From assembly GCF_032452875.1 (NCBI RefSeq), contig NC_083871.1:1711692-1775691 (forward strand): 64,000 nucleotides of DNA, in the 5' to 3' direction. Every line of letters begins with the position of its first letter. The stretch's first letter is position 1. The notes below the pieces were generated by a model. The model was not told the DNA's origin. It saw only the letters and a program-made list of their open reading frames with translations, and ran no database searches. The stretch is from Bos javanicus (lineage: Eukaryota; Chordata; Mammalia; Artiodactyla; Bovidae). Made by a program: the position numbers and the translations under genes. Positions 1 to 8,887 of this stretch are shown here, one piece after another.

Positions 1-780
1 TAACCTCAGATATGCAGATGAGACCACCCTTATGGCAGAAAGTGAAAAGGAACTAAAAAGCCTCTTGATGAAAGTGAAAGAGGAGAGTGAAAAAGTTGGC
101 TTAAAGTTCAACATTCAGAAAACTAAGATGATGGCATCGGTCCCATCACTTCATGGAAAATAGGTGGGGAAACAGTGTCAGACTTTATTTTGGGGGGCTC
201 CAAAATCACTGCAGATGGTGATTGCAGCCATGAGATTAAAAGACGCTTACTCCTCGGAAGGAAAGTTGTGACCAACATAGACAGCATGTTAAAAAGCAGA
301 GATATTACTTTGCCAACAAATGTCCCTCTAGTCAAGGCTTTGGTTTTTCCAGTGGTCATGTATGGATGTGAGAGTTGGACTGTGAAGAAAGCTGAGTACC
401 AAAGAATTGATGCTTTTGAACTGTGGTGTTGGAGAAGACTCCTGAGAGTCCCTTGGACTGCGAGGAGATCCAAGCAGTCCATCCTAAAGGAGACCAGTCC
501 TGGGTGTTCATTGGAAGGACTGATGCTGAGGCTGAAACTCCAATACTTTGGCCACCTCATGCGAAGAATTGACTCATTGGAAAAACTCTGATGCTGGGAG
601 GGATTGGGGGCCGGAGGAGAAGGGGACGACAGAGGATGAGACGTCTGGATGGCATCACCGACTCGATGGACATGAGTTTGGGTGAACTCTGGGAGTCGAT
701 GATGGACAGGGAGGCCTGGGATGCTGCAATTCATGGGGTCACAAAGAGTCGGACATGACTGAGCAACTGAACTGAACTGA
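1..780 (+). mobile_element. BovB LINE, 3' part, cut by the window edge
   Basis: This is the C-terminal coding part and 3' end of a BovB (RTE clade) retrotransposon. The reading frame 175-591 matches the region downstream of the reverse transcriptase seen in the other BovB copies here (VVMYGCESW, ELWCWRRLL, LKLQYFGHLM). The frame is broken at a G-run near 190-196 and again near 590. The element ends in the typical tandem CTGAA-type tail around 765-780. The 5' portion lies outside the window. Confidence 0.93.
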
Positions 781-1138
781 TCCCAGGTCATTTGACTTAG
801 TTAAATGATTATAGCCAGGTGTTAATCTCCTGGTTGTACACCATGAAGCATCTGACCTTTATCCAAAGATTAGTTACTGAGATAAGCTTTAGAAACAAAC
901 GCAGAGTGTCCTTTTTAATAACTTGATTAAATCTTTTAGCAATATAATATAGCAATCAGGAACTAGCTCAGAAGCGAGTTTTAGAAAACACTAAACCTTA
1001 ATTAATAAGGTTAATTTAGTAAACACTAGACCTTAATTAATAAAACTAGGAACTCATTATCAAGTGAAATATAATTTTCTGTTTTTGTTTTTTTTTTGGT
1101 CATTGTGAGGACATTAATTCTGTAAGCAGGGAAGGCTT
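781..1138. other. Unassigned AT-rich flank of the provirus, with a 35-bp tandem duplication
   Basis: There is no coding signal. A 35-bp unit beginning AAACACTA(A/G)ACCTTAATTAATAA occurs twice in tandem at 986-1020 and 1021-1050 with a few differences. The sequence is the left flank of the provirus and continues on its other side at 8131-8306. Confidence 0.6.
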
Positions 1139-1567
1139 TGTCACGCGAGTGTATCTTCCTCGGTTCTTTGTCTCATCACAACAAAGATTTGGAGTGATGG
1201 GCATTAAAGCCCTTGGCACGTCACAGCTCTCGGGTCTTGGACAAACCGTGCTACAGCTCTTAGGCAAATCAGTGTTACAGCTCCATTTTATTTAGAAGAT
1301 AGCAGGAGAATCCAAGACTCGAAGAGAAGAGAATGGAGGAGCGTGCAGGGGAGGGAGAGAGAGTGAGAGAGAGAGTCCGTCAGAAAGCGCTTTGGCTCTT
1401 CCTTTTATATGCTTTTTCCTCCACCTGGGCCTGTCCTATGCAAATTGGGCTTAGCTAGGAGTGCTGTTTGTTCTGCCTGAAGTCTTCACTCTGGTCCTCG
1501 GACCTTCCTTTGACCTTTTTAGCCACTGCCATTTTGGATTCCTTTTTCCTGTTCTACCTACTTAACA
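1139..1567 (-). repeat. 3' LTR of the gamma-like provirus
   Basis: This 429-bp LTR is paired with 7702-8130. In element orientation it begins TGTTAAGTAGG and ends CGCGTGACA. A polyadenylation signal AATAAA lies on the minus strand at 1287-1292. The GAGA-rich stretch at 1350-1375 is two bases shorter than in the other LTR. Confidence 0.93.
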
Positions 1568-1577
1568 TTCCCCCCTC
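1568..1577 (-). promoter_or_regulatory. Polypurine tract (plus-strand primer site)
   Basis: The minus strand reads GAGGGGGGAA immediately before the 3' LTR. This is the expected position and composition for the retroviral polypurine tract. Confidence 0.85.
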
Positions 1578-1599
1578 AAGAGATGGGAGGCCCAATTCT

Positions 1600-2130
1600 C
1601 TGGGAATAGGGGCATCAAGGTCTTTCTGGCTACTTCCTGCTTAACTGGGACTGAGAGGGTTTTGGGGACTCCCCCTCTTGCTAGTCTCAATCCTCAGAGT
1701 CCTTATAGTGGTGTCCAAGGGTGTGTGATATTTTCCGTGGCTGGCTGTAGTTTTATGTCTTTATTGAACTGGCACTGCATGTTGTAGCTGGTTGACCTGG
1801 GCAGAGACAAAACAGGTTAGACAATTGACAGTACATGGAATAATCATAAGCATCATCAATATAGCATAACAAGGACTAGTAGGGACATTGGTCAGTTTTA
1901 AATTCAGATGGCCAGAATGGCTCAAGTCCTTCCTTGTTCAGGGATCAGAAGATCTATTTCCTGTCTGTTTTGGAGTACAGTCTCTGTCAAGCTCTGTTGG
2001 CTCTTTAGAGTTATCCTGAGAAATCTTATCCTCAGAAACCAGATTTTGGGGGTTTTCATTAGAATGGCACTCATTGGTAGTTCTGAATAGGTATCTGAGA
2101 TCTCCCGGGGGCTCACAGGTGTATCGAGTG
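1600..2130 (-). pseudogene. env remnant: C-terminal transmembrane-subunit fragment next to the end of pol
   Basis: Between the integrase C-terminus (ending near 2130) and the purine tract there are only about 550 bp, far too little for a full env of about 1.9 kb. A frame near 1922-2000 (minus) resembles the conserved ectodomain segment of gammaretroviral transmembrane subunits. A second frame near 1740-1880 looks like a membrane anchor (hydrophobic, with Cys) and short tail. The surface subunit, the cleavage site and the disulfide motif are not visible. I infer one large internal deletion joining the pol end to the last part of env, plus a frameshift. The product would be non-functional. Confidence 0.6.
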
Positions 2131-3170
2131 TCCTCTTCTGTTTTCTTCCATGGCTTGACTCGTGAGTAGTGAATCCAGGAGTCATGTCGTGGTACCTTGA
2201 CTGCTGTGGGGCTAGAAAGTATTACAGGGTAGGGGCCCTTCCATGTGGGCTGGAGTTGAGCCTTTGGGGACCCATTTTTTCCAGACTTTAATCAGGACTT
2301 GAGTTCTTGGAGCATATAGTGGTGACTCTTTAGAATCTTTTGGGTCCTGGTTCATACCCCACAAGCGTATATCCTGTTGGAATTGCCCAGTGGCCATGGT
2401 ATAAGACTGGAGGGTCTGAACCTCTGGATCTAGGAAGAGGTCATTGACATAAACAAAAGGTCTCCTATATAGCATCTCATAAGGACTAAGACCAACCTGT
2501 TCCTTAGGGGCAATGGGGGTGCTGAGGAGAGCTATTGGTAAAGCCTCCTTCCATCCCAGGGAGGTCTCTTGGGTTATCTTTTTTATCGCTGATTTTAAGA
2601 ATTGATTGGCTCTTTCTACTTTTCCTGAAGATTGAGGCCTCCAGGCACAATGGAGATAATAAGTAATGCCCAATGCTTTCGAGACCCCCTTTGGTGGCCT
2701 TAGAAGTAAATGATGTCCCATTGTCACTTTGTAATGATCTGGGAAGACCAAATCTTAGAATGATTTCATGGAGCAGTTTTTTTTACCACCTCCTCAGCCT
2801 TCTCAGTCTGTGTGGGAAAGCCTTCAATCCATCCTGTGAATGTATCTATCATAACTAATAGGTATTTATACCCTTGAGAAACTGGCATCTGGGTGAAGTC
2901 CATCTGCCAGTCCTCTCCTGGGTCGGCCCCACATCATTGGACAGGCTGGGCCAGCTTGGGTCTTCGAGCTCCTTGGGTGTTGTTTAATTGGCAAGTTGGA
3001 CAAGAGGAGACCACCTGTTTTATAGTTGTTTGGAAGCCTGTTCCTCTGAAGGACCTTTCTAGTAATCTGTGGACGGCCTTTTCTCCTAAATGAGTAGTGG
3101 CATGTAAGGAGTTAACCAACTTCCATTGAAGGTTTCCAGGCAGAAAAAGGAGTCCCTCCTTTGGAACCAC
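2131..3170 (-). pseudogene. pol: Provirus pol: integrase region, frameshifted
   Basis: Integrase inserts viral cDNA into host DNA. The N-terminal zinc-binding H-H-C-C pattern is visible around 3000-3120 (His residues upstream of a CPTC pair). The catalytic core Asp is in WQMDF near 2895, the second Asp in QSDNG near 2725, and the catalytic Glu in KVERAN near 2610. The DDE residues are therefore all still encoded but lie in different frames. A TGA at 2934-2936 interrupts the frame, a shift occurs at the A-run near 2776-2783, and another occurs at a G-run near 2693. The C-terminal part (2212-2751) is open for 179 codons. The upstream frame joins RNase H through a further shift near 3170. Confidence 0.85.
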
Positions 3171-5026
3171 CCCATATGATCTTCTTGAAAGCCCTCACTC
3201 TTAGCTTTAAGAGTCTCGCCTTCAGTATATGAAGGAGTTTCTGGCAAATTAGTGTGTGGAACTAAGGTGGCAATCCCTATTAGGTAATGGTTCTGTAATG
3301 CTGCTCTCCTAGCTGCCTGATCAGCTGCTTGGTTCCCTCGTGCCACTTCAGTGTTCCCTTTTTGGTGTCCTTTACTGTGGGAGACTGAAACCTCAGTGGG
3401 CAGATGGACTGCCTCCAAGAGTCGAAGAATCTGATCACCATATTTGATTGGGGACCCTCGGGTGGTCAAGTGGCCCCTTTCTTTCCAAATAGCCGCATGT
3501 GCATGTAGCACCAGAAAGGCATACTTGGAGTCAGTGTAAATGGCTATTCTTTTTCCTTTTCCAAGCCCTAAAGCTCGAGTCAGGGCTATGAGCTCAGCTA
3601 ATTGGGCTGATGTACCTGGTGGCAGAGGCTTAGCCTCTATGGTCTCAAAATTGGAGACTACTGCATATCCAGCTCTTCTTTTTCCATCCAAGACAAAGCT
3701 GCTTCCATCAGTGTACCAGATTTCCTCAGGATTGGTCAGAGGATCTTCTGACAACCCCTCTTGGGGTTTTGTCCAGTGGTCCAAGGTTTCTAGACAAGAG
3801 TGAAAGGGGAGAGAGCCCTCGGGGGTAGGCAGGAGGGTGGCTGCATTAAGAACCTCACAAGGGGATATAGTGAGGCCTGGATTTTCCATCAGCATGACTT
3901 GATATCTGAGGACTCTTTGATCAGACATCCATAAATGGCCTCTCCCATTTAGGAGTTGTTTTACTTGGTGGCTGGTAAAAATAGTTAGTTTGCCCCCAAA
4001 GGAGAGTTTTAAGGCATCTTCTATCATGATTGCAATAGCTGTAAGATTTCGAAGGCAGGGGGGCCAGCCTTGGGCGGTTGGATCGAGCCTCTTGGATAAG
4101 TAAGCTACAGGCTGGGGCTCAGATCCCAACCTTTGAGTTAACACTCCCAAGGCTATTCCCTCTCTTTCATGGACATAAAGTTGGAGTGCTTTTTCTGGGT
4201 CTGGCAACCTCAAGGCAGGTGCCTGAGTTAAGGCCTGTTTTAGTGTAGCCTCTGCCTTCTTTTGAGGAGTTCCCCACATCACTGGGATTGAATCATCTCG
4301 TCCCTTTAAACTTTCATATAAGGGCTGGACAATTAGACCGTAGTTGGGTATCCAAGTTCTACAATAACCAGTTAGCCCCAGGAAAGCTCGCAATTGTTTT
4401 CGAGTCATGGGGGAGGGCAACTGGAGGATTCCTTTTACCCGATCAGAGGACAGCCTCCTAGACCCGTGTGTAATCTGAACTCCCAGGTAAGTGACCTTTG
4501 TCTCGACCATCTGTGCCTTAGCACGGGAGACTTTATATCTCCTTTCTGCCAAGAAGTTTAGAACCTGAACTGCATGTTATTGGGCACTTTTCTCATCTGG
4601 AGAGCAGATTAGTAGGTCATCTATATATTGTAATATTTTCCCATTAGGTCCCAGGTCCAGATCTAGGAGATCCAGGCTAAGGGCCTGTCCAAACAGGTGG
4701 GGGCTATCTCTGAACCCCTGAGGTAATACTGTCCAAGTCATCTGCTGGTGTTTTTCTCCTGGGGCCTCCCACTGAAAGGCAAAGAGGTATTGGGATTCTT
4801 TAGCCAGTGGTATGCAAAAAAATGCATCTTTGAGATCCAAGACTGTAAACCACTTGGCACTGGGTGGGATTTCTCCCAAGATTACATAGGGATTGGGTAC
4901 TGTGGGATGAAGTACTACAGCTTCATTTATGATCCGGAGATCTTGAACCATTCTCTGGGTTCCATTTTTTTTTTTTTTTTTAACTGAGAGGATTGGGGTG
5001 TTACATGGCGAACTGGTGGGGACCAA
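3086..5026 (-). pseudogene. pol: Provirus pol: reverse transcriptase and RNase H, one internal stop
   Basis: Two open stretches in one frame (5026-4580 and 4552-3086) are separated by a TAA at 4577-4579. The first carries RT palm motif A (LDLKDAFF, residues 63-70 of the stretch), the LPQGF box and the catalytic YIDD (134-137). A 16-T run at 4966-4981, read as a lysine run, sits before the conserved VQDLR segment and looks like homopolymer expansion. The 488-codon second stretch holds the RT thumb/connection and an RNase H domain. The RNase H acidic residues are all present: D282 (YTDGS), E320 (AELIAL), D341 (YTDSKY) and D411 (AADQAA), with the catalytic His in the KGHQKG segment near 396. The frame shifts near 3170 before integrase. 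It has the retroviral gammaretro-like organisation rather than that of a LINE. Confidence 0.92.
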
Positions 5027-5185
5027 TAGCCCACAAGCAAGGAATTTATTTATTAAAGGCTGCAGTCCCTCCCGAGCCTCTCTTTTGAGAGGATTTTGTT
5101 TCTGGTTAGGAAACCGAGTGGGATCTTGCAGGACAATGATGACTGGTTCAGCTTGGTGGGCTTGTCCAGGAATTCCCTGGTCCTA

Positions 5186-5632
5186 CACCTGGGGGTTAAT
5201 TTTGTCTTCCCATAGTTTTTGGCCCCTCTGTATTGAAGGTGTAATGGGTTCTTCAGTAGTAACCAGGAGCTGTAGAGCTCTAGGGGCTGGAAAACTTCCC
5301 ATCACAAAGGTGGTCCCCAGTTTAGTGAGTATATCTCTTCCCAATAAGGGGATAGGTCACTCAGGGACCACCAGAAACTGGTGGGAAAATATTTGTCCAT
5401 CCCAGCAGCAAAGAAGTGCTCGGGTGAATCTTTTAGTAGTTGCTTTTCCTGTAGCACCCACAATGGTACTGGTTTGGGAGGAGAAGTCTCCAGAGTAGGA
5501 GATCAAGACAGAGTAGGTAGCCCCTGGGTCAACCAAGAAATCCTCGGACCTACCTGCCACATCCAGTTGCACTCTTGGCTCCAGCCCCGTGATGGTTATC
5601 TGTGACAGGCAGGCTGGCTGGAGCGGGCCGCT
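5186..5632 (-). pseudogene. pro: Provirus protease region with altered active site
   Basis: Retroviral aspartic protease cleaves Gag-Pol. The frame follows a TGA at 5633-5635 that is in the right place to be the natural gag stop, and stays in the frame of nucleocapsid and RT. The active-site box reads VDPGATYSVL, so the usual Asp-Thr-Gly triad has Pro instead of Thr. A TGA at 5357-5359 interrupts the protein just before the C-terminal LLGRD segment, and a TAG at 5183-5185 stops the linker to RT. The substitution and stops indicate loss of activity. Confidence 0.85.
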
Positions 5633-5683
5633 TCAGTCCTCTTGAACCATCGTGAGGGTAGGCTTGGCGCTTGACCTTGAGGC

Positions 5684-6626
5684 TCATGGGTCCCGAGGGC
5701 AGAGTGCTGCCCAGTGTCCCAGTTGATGACATTTGTGGCAAGCCGTTCTAGGAGACTTGTAACGGTTTGGACACTCTTTGGCCCAATGCCCTGCCTGTCT
5801 ACAGATCAGGCATTTGTCTCGTGCCTTGTCCCTCAAGTACTCGGGGTTTGCCACAGGGCTTCTCTGGAGGGTGGCCAGCATCTGGGCATGCCTTGTCTCT
5901 TTATTTCTCTCCTTCTCCTGGGTCTTGGCCTCCTTATCATGATAAGGTATTGGTGGCTGACTGGACCATCTCATCTAAAGAGGCAGCAGGGTCCTGCTGT
6001 TGTAGCTGCTGTAACTTAATTCTGATATCTGATGCACATTGGGACAGGAATTTGTCCTTTAAAATCACCCGTCCCTCGTAAGAGTCTAAGTCCAGGTTGG
6101 TAAACTTTTGGAGCGCCTCTTTTAGCCTCTCCAGAAAGGCAATGGGGTTCTCATTGGGCTCCTGAGTTAATGCTGAGACTGGGAACAGTCCCACAAGTAA
6201 TAGGCTTCTTTCTGTTTTCATAGGTAGACTTCCTTAAGGGTGAGTCTTTCTGAAGCTTATCCTACCCAGAACTGTTGCATCCTGAGAGCCAGGCGTCCCC
6301 AGGTCAGCGTGCAGATCCCCAGGCAGGCTGAGGCGTGACAGCCTCCTAGAGATCGAATCCCTGGGCAGGTCGAGGCGTGTCGGCCTCCCGAGAATTGGGT
6401 CCCTGGGCAGGTTGAGGCGTGATGACCTCCTGGGACCCCTGGGACTAGAGGATCTCCAAACAGGTTGAGGTGTGACAACCTTTCGAAGACCGATCCCTAG
6501 GCAGGTCAAGGCGTGATGACCTCCTGGGATCCCCCAGACTAGAGTTTGGGCATCCCCAAGATCTCCAGTATGACCAGTATTGGGTAGGATTAGGGGGTTG
6601 AATATTATAGAGTATTTCCCTCCCAA
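5684..6626 (-). pseudogene. gag: Provirus gag remnant: capsid C-terminus and two-knuckle nucleocapsid
   Basis: The capsid C-terminal region with the major homology region (PNENPIAFLERL) is at 5937-6221. It is followed, in another frame, by a nucleocapsid at 5684-5974 with two CX2CX4HX4C zinc knuckles: C55/C58/H63/C68 and C79/C82/H87/C92 of that stretch. Two knuckles are more than the single one of murine-type gammaretroviruses. A TGA at 5684-5686 ends this stretch 17 codons before the likely natural gag stop. Upstream, a frame opening MGGKYS at 6626 runs into a tandem-repeat tract and has no recognisable matrix or capsid N-terminal domain, so about 0.5 kb of gag appears lost or replaced. Confidence 0.82.
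6322..6545. repeat. Five-copy 42/53-bp tandem repeat in the provirus 5' region
   Basis: Units start at 6322, 6364, 6406, 6459 and 6500, each opening with a variant of GGCAGGTYGAGGCGTGA and containing CCTCCTGG. Spacing is 42, 42, 53 and 41 bp. The third unit carries an extra GACTAGAG segment that recurs after the fifth. The tract lies where matrix/capsid N-terminal coding would be expected. Confidence 0.85.
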
Positions 6627-7679
6627 GGCCAGCTATTTTCTGGATGTTTCTCCAGAAGATTGTAGAGGCAACCTTGTGGGTCTGGATGGGGCTCAGGAAA
6701 AGAGCATGAAACAGGAGGGAAGGGGGCAGAGCACAATCTTTGAAAGAATGACATAGCACAAGGGTATAATGTAAACCAATTAAAATCAATTGGGTCCAAG
6801 ATGATTCAAGTAAACCTTAATCCCCAATCTATAAGCCAACAGATAGGACAGGACAGAGGTGGCAGGACAGCTCCAAGGCACAGTCAAAAGAGGGAGGAGT
6901 GGGTGGTTCCCCAATGGCTGGGATGATCCTCTCACTCATTAGCATATGAATTCCACCCTCTCACAAAATCTATCCAGGCCTAAGTCCATGGCCCCAGCCC
7001 TTGCAATGGTTCACACCCTGAAGAGTGGCTTCTCTCTGGATCCTAACAAATTCACCTCTTTTTGCTTTGTCTCTCAATGAATTTTTGCAATGAGACATCA
7101 GAGCCTGAGTTTCATTAGTTTTGGCCGGGCTTGAGTCCCGGGAGAGAGCTGAAGGACAGGAGGAAAAAGCAGTGGAAAAAATGTGCCAAGGAATCCCCTT
7201 CATAGCCCACCAGAAAATTTGCTAAATATCTGACCAGTGTTCACAGTTTCATTGGCCTGATCCTTGGCACAGAGAAAGGACAGAAGAACCCCCGCCGGCT
7301 TGGGTAACAGCTAATGGGGCTCAGCAGATAGCACCTTTGGGACATGCTGAGGAGTAGCCTCTCCAGAGTCCCTCAATTGTGCCCCCTGCCACCCGCCTGT
7401 TCACAGGAGGTTCGAGGAAACAAGAAACGAGAGATTGTAAAGGTCCCTCCAGCCATAGGTGTGAGGACCTCTTACCTTAACTGGAGGTCTTCTGGAATCT
7501 GAGACTGGGCCGCGTGAGATTTCTACTGTGTTCATTTTTTACTGTTCTGGTTTCCAGCAAGATGGGCCTTCCCCTGCACTGGGTTTCTTCGCCTTCCACT
7601 TCTAGTGTGGGAGCTTCACTGAGTTGGGCTCCTGCTGTGCTTGGCCTCTTCCGCGTGGAGGTTGTTTCAACCAGGTTAA
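6627..7679 (-). other. Provirus leader between primer site and gag
   Basis: About 1.05 kb between the primer-binding site and the remaining gag. No retained coding domain is visible. It should hold the packaging signal in the ancestral virus, but I cannot identify it by eye. Confidence 0.6.
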
Positions 7680-7697
7680 ATCCGAGTCACGGCACCA
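7680..7697 (-). promoter_or_regulatory. Primer-binding site, tRNA-His type
   Basis: The minus strand reads TGGTGCCGTGACTCGGAT, an exact complement of the 3' 18 nt of mammalian tRNA-His(GUG) including CCA. It sits 4 bp inside the 5' LTR, the normal position. Confidence 0.93.
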
Positions 7698-7701
7698 TAG
7701 A

Positions 7702-8130
7702 TGTCACGCGAGTGTATGTTCCTCGGTTCTTTGTCTTGTCACAACAAAGATTTGGAGTGATGGACATTAAAGCCCTCAGCACGTCACAGCTCTCGGGTCT
7801 TGGACAAACCGTGCTACAGCTCTTAGGCAAATCAGTGTTACAGCTCCATTTTATTTAGAACATAGCAGGAGACTCCAAGACTCAAAGAGAAGAGAGTGGA
7901 GGAGATCGCGGGGGAGGGAGAGAGAGTGAGAGAGAGAGAGTCCATCAGAAAGCGCTTTGGCTCTTCCTTTTATGTTTTTTCCTCCACCTGGGCCTGCCCT
8001 ATGCAAATTGGGCTTAGCCAAGAGTGCTGTTTGTTCTGCCTGAAGTCTTCACTCCGGTCCACGGACCTTCCTTTGACTTTTTTAGCCAATGCCATTTTGG
8101 ACTCCTTTTCCCTATTCTACCTACCTAACA
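7702..8130 (-). repeat. 5' LTR of the gamma-like provirus
   Basis: A 429-bp LTR beginning TGTTAGGTAGG and ending CGCGTGACA in element orientation. Minus-strand promoter features: TATA-like CATAAAAGG at 7966-7974, an octamer ATTTGCAT at 8001-8008, and AATAAA at 7850-7855. The spacing of TATA and polyadenylation signal fits a U3-R-U5 layout. Confidence 0.93.
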
Positions 8131-8306
8131 GCTTTAACCCATCAAATGAATTGAAGTTTGTCAGGGAGCCAAGAAAATCCAAGTGGCCATCTTGGATTTC
8201 CCATAGCCCTGACTCTGATTTACAGCTATTGTTCACCCATTTTTAATTCTTCAATTTAGGAGTAGACTCTTGCCATGTTTTAAGGACATCAGGATAGCAA
8301 AAGTCT
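8131..8306. other. Right flank of the provirus integration site
   Basis: Joins directly to 781-1138 when the provirus is removed. No coding signal. It contains the left GTCT copy of the next LTR's target duplication (8303-8306). Confidence 0.6.
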
Positions 8307-8883
8307 TGAGAGAGTCAATTCCTAGGTAGGTTGATAAGAAGTCCAGGAGTCCTCAAAAAGAGAGGGGTCTGGAATTCTCAAGTGGGAGGAAAGAACAAAC
8401 TTTTTTTTTTTTTCCTCTATATTCCTTGGTCTTTGTCACATAAAACATTTTTATCTTTAAGCCTGGAACTGATGATTATACAATAAACAACTCTATTTAA
8501 ACTCTGTGCTAAGGCTTATATAACAACAATATCCTGCTTGAGGACAGTTTCTCCTTCCTGAAAACCTTCTGGCTAATCCTCTTACACTGTAAATTATGAG
8601 AGTGGGTCTAGTAAGATCTTTACAACCTCCAGAAATTATTTTGATTCATTGTAATAACTAATTAAAAAGTATATAACTCTTTTGCTAACACTAGCGAAGT
8701 GGGCGCTTTCTGCCCCCTTCTGATATCTATGTCAGAAGCTTTCTCTATCTCTTTTATACTTTAATACAATTTTATTATACAAAAGCTCTGAGCAATCAAA
8801 CTTGTCTCTGGCCCTGGATTGAATTCTTCTTCTCTGGAGGCCAAGAATCCCAGCAACTTTCATGGTTCAGTGACAACTTTTCA
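8307..8883 (+). mobile_element. Solo LTR (class I-like) with 4-bp target duplication
   Basis: A 577-bp element starting TGAGAGAG and ending CTTTTCA, flanked by GTCT at 8303-8306 and 8884-8887. It is clearly homologous to the minus-strand copy at 26812-27393 (shared TTGATAAGAAGTCCAGG, ACATAAAACATTTTT, CCCCCTTCTGAT blocks). It has a 14-T run at 8401-8414 and a TATA-like TATATAAC near 8671. No internal retroviral sequence was found on either side, so it is best read as a recombined solo LTR. Confidence 0.75.
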
Positions 8884-8887
8884 GTCT

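Larger units (their letters stand above)
1139..8130 (-). mobile_element. Gammaretrovirus-like endogenous provirus, full span with both LTRs
   Basis: A 6,992-bp provirus on the minus strand. Two LTRs of equal length (1139-1567 and 7702-8130) begin TGTTAGGT/TGTTAAGT and end GTGACA in element orientation. The host duplication is GCTT on both sides (1135-1138 and 8131-8134); 4 bp is normal for gammaretroviral integrases. The order in element orientation is 5' LTR, tRNA-His-type primer site, ~1-kb leader, shortened gag, pro, pol, env remnant, purine tract, 3' LTR. Nucleocapsid, protease and RT-RNase H lie in one frame, as in gammaretroviruses that reach pol by stop-codon readthrough. Stops, frameshifts and a large env deletion make it non-functional. 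By my hand count the LTRs differ at about 27 positions plus two 2-bp indels (~6%), so it is old but not ancient. Confidence 0.93.

Noticed and set aside
6322..6545. Regular units considered as a CRISPR array.
   Set aside because: Units are imperfect, contiguous and without unique spacers, and the DNA is mammalian.
6245..6626. Frame opening MGGKYS considered as an intact N-myristoylated matrix protein.
   Set aside because: After the first residues it runs into a tandem-repeat tract with no matrix-like sequence. The start could be the old gag start, but the domain is gone.
1139..8130. Possibility that the provirus is replication-competent.
   Set aside because: Stops in pro and RT, at least three frameshifts in integrase, truncated gag and a near-complete env deletion.
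8307..8883. Considered as the 3' LTR of a longer provirus that includes 781-1138 and 8131-8306.
   Set aside because: GTCT duplications on both sides of this LTR fit a solo LTR, and no pol or env motif is present in the flanks.
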